Below the pieces are notes generated by a model. It searched no databases. It saw only the letters and a program-made list of their open reading frames with translations, and was not told the DNA's origin. The position numbers were made by a program, and so were the translations under genes. This document shows, piece by piece, positions 29,030 through 37,035 of a stretch of DNA of 64,000 nt. Each line of letters opens with the position of its first letter. Within the stretch, counting starts at the first letter, position 1. Source of the DNA: Pelotomaculum thermopropionicum SI (GTDB lineage: Bacteria > Bacillota > Desulfotomaculia > Desulfotomaculales > Pelotomaculaceae); the NCBI GenBank assembly GCA_000010565.1, contig AP009389.1, forward strand, positions 1 to 64,000, read 5' to 3'.

Positions 29030-29440
29030 CCCCCTCGTATAATTTTAGTTTAACATGTTCCTTGGTGGGCTATGGAGGTCTTTTGGGCGGTGCCGTCAAG
29101 AACGCTCCGCCTTCAGATTAAACAATTTTAATGATACTTTGCGAAATAGTTAGTAATTAAGACTAATTGTCCAATTTTAAGGGGTCAGGCCGTGTGAGGT
29201 TCCATATCAAATTATTCGCCAAATAGTGGGTACAAGTCCTTCTTTTCCTCACCGGTCTGGTTAAATTAATTGGTGGGTACAAAGTATTGCTTCTTTGTGC
29301 CGGCGGGTGTATTTTTATATAGAACATCTTGTGGAGAGAAAAAGAATATTTCGTCGAACCGGCGGGACCAGGAATAATCAATGAATAATGATTGTTCTTT
29401 TGTTTCGGCAGGCATGCCGGCGCCGGGGGAAGGAGAATAA
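29030..29440. other. Non-coding gap upstream of the sensory hydrogenase locus
   Basis: About 410 bases without a supported gene. It contains a direct repeat GTGGGTACAA (about 29227 and 29274). It also holds an inverted repeat ACAAAG-N8-CTTTGT (29279-29284 / 29293-29298) that could be an operator or a hairpin. I see no strong sigma-A hexamer pair, although the promoter of the 29441 operon should be here. Confidence 0.5.
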
Positions 29441-29722
29441 ATGCTTGTAATCCAGATTTGCGTTGGCAGTTCGTGTTTTCTGCGCGGGTCGCGAGAGGTC
29501 ATTGAAACAGTGGAGAAACTGATAAACCACTACCGGCTGGATGACGTGGTTGTTCTTAAAGGCAGCTTTTGCATGGAGCACTGTAACGATGGGGTTACTT
29601 TAAAAATCGGCGATAAAACCTTTACAGGCGTCAACAGGGAAAGTATAACCGGTTTGTTTGAAAAAGAAGTTTTTGAACAGCTTTACGGGGTGAAAAACGA
29701 TGAGCCTGATCAGCACAAATGA
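29441..29722 (+). CDS. Thioredoxin-like [2Fe-2S] ferredoxin (HydC/NuoE-type domain)
   Basis: A 93-residue protein starting MLVIQICVGSSCFLRGS. Cysteines at 7, 12, 43 and 47 (CVGSSC ... CMEHC) match the thioredoxin-fold [2Fe-2S] domain of NuoE and HydC. It probably feeds or drains electrons to the adjacent hydrogenase-like protein. ATG 29441 has GAAGGAGAA upstream. It overlaps the hydrogenase gene by 23 bp, so they are translationally coupled. Confidence 0.85.
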   Translation: MLVIQICVGSSCFLRGSREVIETVEKLINHYRLDDVVVLKGSFCMEHCNDGVTLKIGDKTFTGVNRESITGLFEKEVFEQLYGVKNDEPDQHK

Positions 29723-31436
29723 GGCAAAATGCCGGGATTGTTACAAGTGCCTTCGCTCCTGTCCGGTTAAAGCAATATCGATTAAAACCGAAAAACCCGG
29801 TACTGCCGTGCGGGTCCGGGTTATAGAGGAGAGTTGCATCCAGGACGGCCTTTGCACTCTTGTTTGTCCGCAAAAGGCAAAGGTGGTCAATAACTGCCTG
29901 GAGGACGTAAAGAAAGCAATTGCCCGGAACACTGTGCCGGTTATAGCCAGTGTGGCGCCTTCCTTCCCGGTGGCGCTGCCGCTGCCCGAGCCGGGCTTGT
30001 TTCCGGCAATACTCAGGCGCCTCGGCTTTTCTCGCGTGGAGCAAACGGCGGTTGGAGCCGGGCTGATCTGCCTTGAACACGGCCGGATGGAGTTTAAAGG
30101 GCCGCTTATTTCCAGCGCCTGCCCGGTAATTGTAAATATCGTAGAGCGGCATTACCCCCGGTTAATACCTCATTTGTCGCCCCTGGTATCCCCTATGATA
30201 GCTCACGCCAGGCTTCTTAAAAGCCTGTACCCGGGGAGCATTGTGGTGTTTATCGGGCCCTGCATTGCCAAAAAAGGAGAAGCTCTTTCTGAGGAATTCA
30301 AGGGAGATGTCGATTATGTGCTCGGCTTTACAGAGGTATGGGAGTGGATTAAGAGTGAAGGGCTGGAAATAGAGAAGCTGTCTGCCGGGGAATTTGACGG
30401 TTACAACCCCGGGCCCGCCCGTTTGTTTCCCCTTGAGGGCGGGCAGCTGATGACAACCTCACTGAGTACGGATATGCTGGATAAAAATGTTCATGCGTTT
30501 TCCGGCTTGAAAAAGTGTATGGAGCTTCTTGCCAGTTACGGCGAGGCCGCTCCGTCGGGAAAACCGGAATTTATAGAGTTGCTGGCCTGCGAAGGGGGAT
30601 GCGTAGGCGGGCCTTATACAGTTGTTGAAAAAAGCTCTTTCATAAAGAAGCAGAAACTTTTGGATCTGCATTACCGCAGCCTTCAGGAAGAGGCTGCTTC
30701 CGGCAGGGAAGCGGAGCCAGGGCCGCAACTTCCTTCCGGGCTTTTGTACCGCACCTACCGGAACAAAAAATGCGAGCTGCCCCTTCCCAGCCCAGAACAA
30801 ATTGATAAAATACTGGCCATGACCGACAAATTTTCACCGGAAGACGAGCTGAACTGCGGGGCCTGTGGTTTCAATACCTGCAGGGACAAGGCGGTTGCCG
30901 TTTTCCACGGTTACGCCGAGCCGGAAATGTGCATTCCTTACATGAGAAGGAGGGCAGAGTCTCTATCGAACCAGGTTCTCCAGGCCCTGCCGGATGCGGT
31001 GGTTATTGTGCGGGGTGACATGGCCATTGAGGAAATCAACCCCGCAGCGGAAAAGATGTTTAATTGCACCAGGAGCGTAATCGGCCAGGACCTTGAAGTG
31101 CTGACAGATCCCACTGAATTCTTGAAAGTATTTCAGACAAAGAAGATGGTCAAGCTGGAGGTTTCCGACTTAAAAAACAAGATCGACACCAGGCAGATTA
31201 TTTTTCCTTTAGGGGACAGGGTTGTAGGCATACTTACCGACATTACCGAAGAACTGAAAAGGGAGGAAGAGCTTTCACTGGTGAAAACCCAGACCATTAA
31301 CCGGGCCCAGGAAGTAATTAAAAAGCAAATGACCGTGGCCCAGGTTATAGCCGGGCTGCTGGGGGAAACTACGGCGGAAACCAAAGCGCTGTTAAATGAA
31401 TTGATTAAGCTGATGAAAGATAAGAAAGAGAACTGA
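29700..31436 (+). CDS. Sensory-type [FeFe] hydrogenase with PAS domain (HydS/HfsB-like)
   Basis: A 578-residue protein. Two [4Fe-4S] sites lie at the N-terminus (CRDCYKCLRSCP at 11-22, CIQDGLCTLVCP at 46-57). The H-cluster domain follows with its three motifs: SSACP (C141), GPCIAKKGE (C188) and ACEGGCVGG (C297, C301). Then comes an additional four-cysteine Fe-S domain (C386, C389, C394, C411), then a PAS domain (about 425-530) and a helical end. In catalytic hydrogenases the first motif is SCCP; here the proton-transfer cysteine is replaced by Ala140, as in sensory HydS proteins. With a PAS domain and a phosphatase gene downstream, I infer an H2 or redox sensor, not a main hydrogenase. Confidence 0.88.
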   Translation: MSLISTNEAKCRDCYKCLRSCPVKAISIKTEKPGTAVRVRVIEESCIQDGLCTLVCPQKAKVVNNCLEDVKKAIARNTVPVIASVAPSFPVALPLPEPGLFPAILRRLGFSRVEQTAVGAGLICLEHGRMEFKGPLISSACPVIVNIVERHYPRLIPHLSPLVSPMIAHARLLKSLYPGSIVVFIGPCIAKKGEALSEEFKGDVDYVLGFTEVWEWIKSEGLEIEKLSAGEFDGYNPGPARLFPLEGGQLMTTSLSTDMLDKNVHAFSGLKKCMELLASYGEAAPSGKPEFIELLACEGGCVGGPYTVVEKSSFIKKQKLLDLHYRSLQEEAASGREAEPGPQLPSGLLYRTYRNKKCELPLPSPEQIDKILAMTDKFSPEDELNCGACGFNTCRDKAVAVFHGYAEPEMCIPYMRRRAESLSNQVLQALPDAVVIVRGDMAIEEINPAAEKMFNCTRSVIGQDLEVLTDPTEFLKVFQTKKMVKLEVSDLKNKIDTRQIIFPLGDRVVGILTDITEELKREEELSLVKTQTINRAQEVIKKQMTVAQVIAGLLGETTAETKALLNELIKLMKDKKEN

Positions 31437-31453
31437 AAGGGACGGGTTTATTA

Positions 31454-32605
31454 ATGCCGTTTTACCTCGATATTGGATACTCTCAGCTAAATAAAAAAGG
31501 GGAAGAGCTCTGCGGCGATTCAGTAGAGATTCTCCGTTCGGAAAAGTCCACCGTAATAGTATTGTCCGACGGGCTGGGAAGCGGGGTAAAGGCCAACATT
31601 CTTTCCCGCATCACCGCCAAAACTGCAGCAACCATGTTAAAGATGGGATGCCTTATAGATGAAGTAATTGAAACCATGGCCGAAACCCTGCCCGTATGTA
31701 ATGTCAGGCACCTGGCCTACAGCACTTTTTCCATTGTCCAGATCTTTAACGACGGAAGGGCTTATCTGGCCGAATTCGACAACCCTCCGGCCTATCTTGG
31801 TTATGAGAATGAGATTTTGCCCTTAAAAAGAGAAGAGCGCACGGTTAGGGACAAACAGGTGAAGGAAACCCTTCTTGACCTGATGCCCGGGAACTGGATA
31901 GTCTTAATTAGTGACGGCGTTCTCCATGCCGGTTTGGGGAATGTCTTGAACTTCGGGTGGGGGGACCGCCAGCTTGGCAGGTTCATTAAGGAAACGGCAG
32001 GCCAGAACCTCGAAGCAAACGACTGGGCCGAGACAATTACGGAAAAGTGCAATGAGCTTTATGGGGGGCTTCCAGGGGATGACGTAAGCGTTGTTGTCAT
32101 TAAGATCAGGGATACCAGGAAACTGACGGTTTTGGTAGGCCCCCCGAGGTCCAGGGCTGACGATAGAAAAGCAGTTGGCAGTTTAATCCGGACGGAGGGC
32201 AGGAAAGTTGTTTGCGGCGGATCCACCAGCAACATGGTAAGCAGGATATTGTTGAAAGAACTTGTCATCGACATGAGCTCGTTTTCTGAGGATGTTCCGC
32301 CTACGGGAACAATTGAAGGGATCGACCTGGTTACGGAGGGTGCTATTACCCTCTATCATGCGCTGGAAATGCTTAAAAAGGGCGTCAAGCTGAGAAGCCT
32401 GGCCGGGGCTAAGGACGGGGCAAGTTTATTGCTGGCAGAGTTTCTCAGGGCTGATAAGGTTCATTTTATCGTCGGCCTGGCGGTGAATCAGGCCCAGCAT
32501 TACCCCGGTTTCCCGCCGGCGTGTTTATTGAAAAATCAAACGGTCAGGGATATCGCGGAAATCCTGAAAAGCATGGGGAAAGAGGTAACCATCGAATACC
32601 TTTAG
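31454..32605 (+). CDS. SpoIIE/PP2C-family protein phosphatase with C-terminal extension
   Basis: A 383-residue protein. Residues about 5-215 form a PP2C/SpoIIE-type phosphatase with the metal motif VLSDGLGSGVKANILS near 36, VLISDGVLHAG near 156 and the late GDDVSVVVIKI near 205. The remaining 170 residues are a soluble alpha/beta region with no domain I can name. It lies 17 bp after the sensory hydrogenase gene. Similar phosphatases accompany a subgroup of sensory [FeFe] hydrogenases, so it is the likely output of the sensor. The phosphoprotein target is unknown. Confidence 0.85.
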   Translation: MPFYLDIGYSQLNKKGEELCGDSVEILRSEKSTVIVLSDGLGSGVKANILSRITAKTAATMLKMGCLIDEVIETMAETLPVCNVRHLAYSTFSIVQIFNDGRAYLAEFDNPPAYLGYENEILPLKREERTVRDKQVKETLLDLMPGNWIVLISDGVLHAGLGNVLNFGWGDRQLGRFIKETAGQNLEANDWAETITEKCNELYGGLPGDDVSVVVIKIRDTRKLTVLVGPPRSRADDRKAVGSLIRTEGRKVVCGGSTSNMVSRILLKELVIDMSSFSEDVPPTGTIEGIDLVTEGAITLYHALEMLKKGVKLRSLAGAKDGASLLLAEFLRADKVHFIVGLAVNQAQHYPGFPPACLLKNQTVRDIAEILKSMGKEVTIEYL

Positions 32606-32705
32606 AATTGCGGGTATATCCTTGCTTTTAATCCTGTCAAAATACCGTCTGGAGGTGAAAGTGCCGGCGGGGCTCTGCCGCTTTTAATCAACCGGCCTCC
32701 GCCGG

Positions 32706-33473
32706 ATGCATATGCCGTTTGAAGACAAAGGCTCACTTACGACAAGGCGCACAGGGGAAATTCTTTTGCTTTTTTTAGAAGAAGAAAAACTCACCTTATC
32801 AGAGATTGCCAGACGTGTGGGTATCAGTAAAACGGCGGCCTACAGGATGGTAACAACCCTGGTTGAGATGAATTTCTTAAAAAAGGACGAAACAAAAAGA
32901 TATCAGCTCGGCCACAACATACTGAGGCTGGCCAGAATGGTCGAGCAGAGCTTGAAAAGTATTGCCGTGCAGGTTATGAAGGAACTGGCCGCAAAGACCG
33001 GGGAGTCGGTTTATTTAAGCATGTCAAAAAACTGCCAGTACTACTATTTTATAGAGGGAGTGGAAAGCGGGCAGCACCTGAAGTGGACGGTCAACATCGG
33101 CGAGCCCAACTCCCTTCTGGTCGGCTCTGCGGGCAAGGCGCACGTGGCCTTCCGCGACAGAAAAGAAGCAGAGGAAATTGTTCAACGGGCAAGACTGATT
33201 CCGTTTACCCCGCATACAATTATAGAAAAAGAAAAATTAATTGAAGAGCTGGAAAAGATTCGCTCTCAGGAGTATTCCTTCAGCTGGGGGGAGAGATACG
33301 AAGAGGCGGTGGGAATATCCTGCCCTATATGGGATTCCGCTAAAAAGAGATATGCCGTAGCTGTTCTGAGCATTTTTATTCCCAAGTTCAGGTACTCCGA
33401 CCTGGATTTAAACCGCTACCTGGAACCTCTGAGAGAGGCTGCGAAAAAAATTTTTTTGCTGCTGGGAGGATAA
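32706..33473 (+). CDS. IclR-family transcriptional regulator
   Basis: A 255-residue regulator with an N-terminal winged helix (LTLSEIARRVGISKTAAYRMVTTL near 35-60) and a C-terminal IclR effector domain (ESVYLSMSKNCQYYYFIEGV, AVGISCPIWDS, AVAVLSIFIP). The effector is unknown. ATG 32706 has no good ribosome site; a hairpin of GCCGGCGGGG/CCTCCGCCGG type surrounds the start and may control translation. It faces the nitrilase remnant downstream and may once have regulated a nitrile/amide uptake cluster there. Confidence 0.88.
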   Translation: MHMPFEDKGSLTTRRTGEILLLFLEEEKLTLSEIARRVGISKTAAYRMVTTLVEMNFLKKDETKRYQLGHNILRLARMVEQSLKSIAVQVMKELAAKTGESVYLSMSKNCQYYYFIEGVESGQHLKWTVNIGEPNSLLVGSAGKAHVAFRDRKEAEEIVQRARLIPFTPHTIIEKEKLIEELEKIRSQEYSFSWGERYEEAVGISCPIWDSAKKRYAVAVLSIFIPKFRYSDLDLNRYLEPLREAAKKIFLLLGG

Positions 33474-33545
33474 TTGCTATAAAATGTCTAAATATTTTTT
33501 ATCCTATTTTTGAAACATATTTTCAATAATAGAAACAAAGGAGTG

Positions 33546-34322
33546 ATGGCGGTGAAGTACGACATTTACACTGCGGTGGCCATTCAGCCGGAAGTGAAGG
33601 TAGTGGAGAAGAGGAGCGACATAAAAAAGAATTTGCAGCGCTGCCTGGAGCTTATCGATGCAGCCCCTCAAACAGCACCGAGTGCTAAGGAAAAGTACGA
33701 AGGCAACTGGGCGCCCATTAAGCTCGTCTCTTTCCCGGAATTTTTTATTCAGGGACATGAGGGGCACTGGCCGTTCGACCACTACATCAATGAAGTTCTT
33801 ATCGACATTCCCGGCGAGGAAACCGAGCGTTTGGCCGAAAAAGCCAAAGAATACCAGATTTATATTGCCGGCTGCGCGCTGGAAAGAGACAAGGACTGGA
33901 TCGACGACGGATACTTCTTTAACACCCACTTCATCATCGGGCCTGACGGGAAAATAATTCATAAGTACCGGAAAATCACCGTGGCCACCCATTATGAGCT
34001 GGCCGTAAGCCCGCATGATGTCTACGACAAGTTCGTTGCCATGCATGGCGATGATCTCTCCGTATTTCTCCCCGTCACCGATACCGAGATCGGGAAAATC
34101 GGCACCATTACCTGTATGGATGGACATTTCCCGGAGACAGCCAGGGCCTTGGGGGTACAGGGCGCCGAGGTCATTCTCCACCCGCTGCTGGTCGAGCCGA
34201 TGATGTCGCCTCCCCAGGAGATCTGGCAGATGATGAACAGGATGCGGGCCTGGGAAAATGTCTGTTACGTGATTGCCGCCTCCGTTCGACTTACCTTTCG
34301 GAATATGTGCCAGCTAAGGTGA
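33546..34322 (+). pseudogene. Nitrilase/carbon-nitrogen hydrolase, 3'-truncated by deletion
   Basis: The first 245 or so residues are a good carbon-nitrogen hydrolase: the glutamate in VSFPEFF, the lysine in KYRKITVATHYEL and the nucleophile cysteine in GTITCMDGHFPE. After YVIAAS the reading frame runs into unrelated sequence (VRLTFRNMCQLR, stop). In another frame that DNA encodes the middle of an MFS transporter. The conserved C-terminal part of the nitrilase is missing. ATG 33546 has AAAGGAGTG upstream. A single deletion joining two neighbouring genes explains both fragments; the product is probably inactive. Confidence 0.8.
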
Positions 34323-35257
34323 GAGGGCGGTTTGTCAGCGTTTTTAACGCCTGTTTCTCTTTGGGCGTTGCCCTGGCCTATTTTCTGGGATATCTGGTTG
34401 TCGTCCCCTTTGGATGGAGATGGGGTTTTGCAATTGGAGTACTGCCCATTTTAATGTTTTTTGTGGCCAAAGCCACCCTTCCTGAATCCGTGCGGTACCT
34501 GCTGGAAAAGGGGAAAATAGAAGAAGCGGTAAGAATAGTTGAACAGATTGAGAAAAAGATTCTTAAAAGAGTGACCGTGCCCTTTGAAGAAGCGGTTAAA
34601 ATTGAGAGAGAAGCTGCTGCATCGCAGCGCAAGGAGTCCAGGATAGGGATAGCCGACCTGTTTACCAGGGGAATGGCCAGGTATACAATCGTTGTTGCCA
34701 TAGCATGGTTCAGCCTGCAGTACTGTGTTTACGCAATTATGGTCTGGATGCCTGTGGTATTGAGGACGGAACTCGGCTTTCAGCTGGCGACGGGGCTTTC
34801 TTTCCTGGCCCTTGGATCGCTTTTGGGAGCTGCGGCAACACCGCTTTCCGGCATTGCGGCAGACACGATCGGGCGGAAAATATCGCTGTGCGCGATATTC
34901 ACCATTTACGGCATTATCCCTTACTTCCTGTTTCTCCTTGGCAGGGACCCGGCGCTCGGCTTTATCCTTTTAATGCTTACCCTTATTGTCGTCGGGCTGA
35001 TTAACGGCATAGTGTATGTTTACAGTCCCGAAAACTTCCCGACCAAGGCGCGGGGGGCCGGGATGGGGTTTGTCACGGCCGTCGGCCGGGTGGGCGCCAT
35101 TGCCGGCCCGACGATTGTGGGGTTCATTTACTCTGTGGCGGGGTTTATCTGGGTGCTCCATGTCAACATTGCCCTGCTGCTGTTTGGCGCCATTGTAGTG
35201 TGGATTTTTGGCCGGGAGACAAAGGGCAGGGTCCTGGAAGATATCGAAAGCAGTTAG
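34289..35257 (+). pseudogene. MFS transporter, 5'-truncated by the same deletion
   Basis: The frame begins in TYLSEYVPAKVRGRF, the conserved cytoplasmic loop motif that normally lies near residue 120 of sugar/aromatic-acid type MFS carriers. About eight membrane segments follow, with GIAADTIGRK near 180 as the second-half repeat of the motif. The first four membrane segments are missing. GTG 34307 could be used as a start but lacks a proper ribosome site. It would have been a 430-450 residue transporter, perhaps for the substrate or product of the truncated nitrilase. Confidence 0.8.
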
Positions 35258-35426
35258 TTATGATTGAGCAGAAAAAATATCTTTTTTAAAGAAATTGCGG
35301 AAAAGGCGGTGCTTGATGCCTTACCGCGCGCCCTGCACATTCATGCAGGGATTTTTGTTGTTTAAGGGGATGCAGGGGCAAAGAAAAGAAAATCGCTCCA
35401 TTCATTTACAATAGCAGATTTTTTCT

Positions 35427-35720
35427 TCATGTGGACATGTACCGTTTCAGTTCCTCATAAAAATTTTCACGAGTGCCGGCAAGAATCACAACAACGGTTG
35501 AGCCGCCTTCTTCAATGATTGTATAGGCCAGCTCATAGTTTGTTTTATTGTAATAAATATCATAACAAAAGACACCGGCGAGGTCGCCCGTTTTGGGTTC
35601 GCCCATATAAGGATCCTTGAGAATTTCATCGACGGCTTTTTGAAAAGCTGCTTTAAGAGGCTTTTCTTTGATCTTTTTTAAATAACGGGCGGCGGGAGGC
35701 AGAATAATCAGCTTATACAT
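35427..35720 (-). CDS. RelE/ParE-family toxin
   Basis: A 97-residue protein starting MYKLIILPPAARYLKKIKEKPLK, typical of the RelE/ParE fold, with GVFCYDIYYNKTNYELAYTI and VVVILAGTRENFYEEL at the end. RelE-type proteins cleave mRNA on ribosomes, while ParE-type proteins poison gyrase; I cannot tell which applies. Its ATG shares one base with the antitoxin stop (TAATG), the usual antitoxin-first arrangement. Confidence 0.85.
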   Translation of the reverse strand: MYKLIILPPAARYLKKIKEKPLKAAFQKAVDEILKDPYMGEPKTGDLAGVFCYDIYYNKTNYELAYTIIEEGGSTVVVILAGTRENFYEELKRYMST

Positions 35721-36061
35721 TATTTGTCCTCCGTGCCGAATACATCTTCATATGTGGAAAATCCGGCTTTACCGGCGGCAGCGAGGCGGGCTTCGCCAAG
35801 CAGGCGTTCAACGGCAGGACGGACTTTGCGCCGCAGTTCCTTAAACTTTTCAAGAAGCTCCTGCCCTGAAAGGCCTTGGGATATTAAGTCAGCTAGGATT
35901 TGTTCGTCAAATTCGCCGGAGTTTTCGCGCACAGGACGGATAACAATGGCATTATTTTGGAGATAACACTCAACTTCCTTTTCAATGCCGAGGCTGTTAA
36001 AAAATTCTATAGGAATGGTTATCTGGCGTTTCTGTGATACGGAAATGCGTTTTTTCAACAT
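35720..36061 (-). CDS. AbrB/SpoVT-type antitoxin
   Basis: From ATG 36061 the product is 113 residues. It starts MLKKRISVSQKRQITIPIEF, a swapped-hairpin AbrB DNA-binding domain, followed by an acidic helical toxin-binding tail. The ribosome site AAGGGGG lies about eight bases upstream; a longer frame beginning at 36187 has no such support. It should neutralise the RelE-type toxin and repress the pair. A 15-bp palindrome lies about 95 bp upstream. Confidence 0.85.
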   Translation of the reverse strand: MLKKRISVSQKRQITIPIEFFNSLGIEKEVECYLQNNAIVIRPVRENSGEFDEQILADLISQGLSGQELLEKFKELRRKVRPAVERLLGEARLAAAGKAGFSTYEDVFGTEDK

Positions 36062-36154
36062 GTAATTTCCCCCTTGTTGGGCTATTTGTAACATGATTCT
36101 TTCCTCTTTCTTAGTATATGCTAAGTAAAGATATAATACACAAACTTTTTTTGA

Positions 36155-36169
36155 TTTGATTATATCAAA
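36155..36169. promoter_or_regulatory. Palindrome upstream of the toxin-antitoxin pair
   Basis: TTTGAT-TAT-ATCAAA, a perfect inverted repeat in the promoter region of the antitoxin gene; a candidate operator for autoregulation. Confidence 0.5.
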
Positions 36170-36249
36170 GAAACAAAGAAATATCAAGAAGCGGCAAGTT
36201 AAAGAGTATATAAGCTGTTCTTCCTTTTTCTTTGAATTATTCCCGGGTC

Positions 36250-36314
36250 TTAACTAGTTGCTCAACAAATTTTAAGTTTTTATTAAGTTTGGTTTCAGTT
36301 GCAAACCTGATAAT
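36250..36314 (+). promoter_or_regulatory. Phased 11-bp repeat array A and -10 box, two-component operon
   Basis: Units end at 36254 (TTAAC), 36265 (CTCAA), 36276 (TTAAG), 36287 (TTAAG) and 36298 (TTCAG), each exactly 11 bp apart. Ten bases after the last unit comes GATAAT (36309-36314), a 5/6 match to a -10 box. No -35 hexamer is placed at 17 bp, as expected of an activator-dependent promoter. The same architecture precedes two other genes in this window. Confidence 0.75.
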
Positions 36315-36351
36315 ATAAAAATAATACAGGTTATAAAGGTGGTGGGCCGGG

Positions 36352-37035
36352 ATGCCAAAATTAAAGGGGATCAGGGTGCTGCTGGTGGACGACGAGCCGA
36401 ATATACTGCAGTTTTTAGAGCTGGGCCTGCAGAACGAAGGCTTTGAGGTGCAGACTGCCCAGGACGGTTTTACGGCAATTAACCTGATGAAGCAATTTCA
36501 GCCGCACGTGGTTATACTCGACGTTATGATGCCGGGCATGGACGGCTTTGAAGTTTGCCGGATGCTTAAAAAGATGGAAAACGTGGCGGTTATCATGCTG
36601 ACGGCCAGGGACGAGGTGGACGACCGGGTAAAGGGTTTAAATATCGGAGCCGACGATTACATGGTAAAGCCGTTTAGTTTTGAAGAGCTGCTTGCCAGGA
36701 TTCACGCCAGGGTCCGGAACCAGTTTCCAAACCTGTTCGGGGAAGTGGCAATTGGCCCGTTCCAAATCGATGACCGGCGCAAGGAGATAAAGTTTGAGGG
36801 CAGGGTTTTAGAGCTTTCCCCTACGGAGTACGAGCTCCTCAAGTATCTGGTCTTGAATCATGGGCTGGTTTTAAGCAAAAGGATGATTCTGGATAAAGTT
36901 TGGGGTTACGATTTTGCCGGAGAGGAAAACATCGTAGAGGTGTACGTCAGGTCCCTGCGGGAAAAGTTAAAAGATAAAGACCATCAGATCATCCGGACCT
37001 TGCGGGGAGCCGGGTACCGGGTTGATTTGCCATGA
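36352..37035 (+). CDS. OmpR/PhoP-family response regulator
   Basis: A 227-residue regulator. The receiver domain (about 6-120) has the acidic pair DDE, the phosphoacceptor aspartate in VVILDVMMPGMDG and the lysine in DDYMVKPFS. The winged-helix output domain (about 130-227) ends ENIVEVYVRSLREKL and LRGAGYRV. ATG 36352 follows AAAGGTGGTGGG. It overlaps the kinase gene by four bases (ATGA). OmpR/PhoP proteins bind direct repeats with an 11-bp period, so the arrays upstream of this gene, 38715 and 42886 are its likely targets. Confidence 0.94.
   Translation: MPKLKGIRVLLVDDEPNILQFLELGLQNEGFEVQTAQDGFTAINLMKQFQPHVVILDVMMPGMDGFEVCRMLKKMENVAVIMLTARDEVDDRVKGLNIGADDYMVKPFSFEELLARIHARVRNQFPNLFGEVAIGPFQIDDRRKEIKFEGRVLELSPTEYELLKYLVLNHGLVLSKRMILDKVWGYDFAGEENIVEVYVRSLREKLKDKDHQIIRTLRGAGYRVDLP

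Noticed and set aside
29150-29220. Remnant of an IS200/IS605 or REP-type element (GGGGTCAGG motif)
   Set aside because: Only a short motif; no transposase fragment or terminal hairpin could be found.
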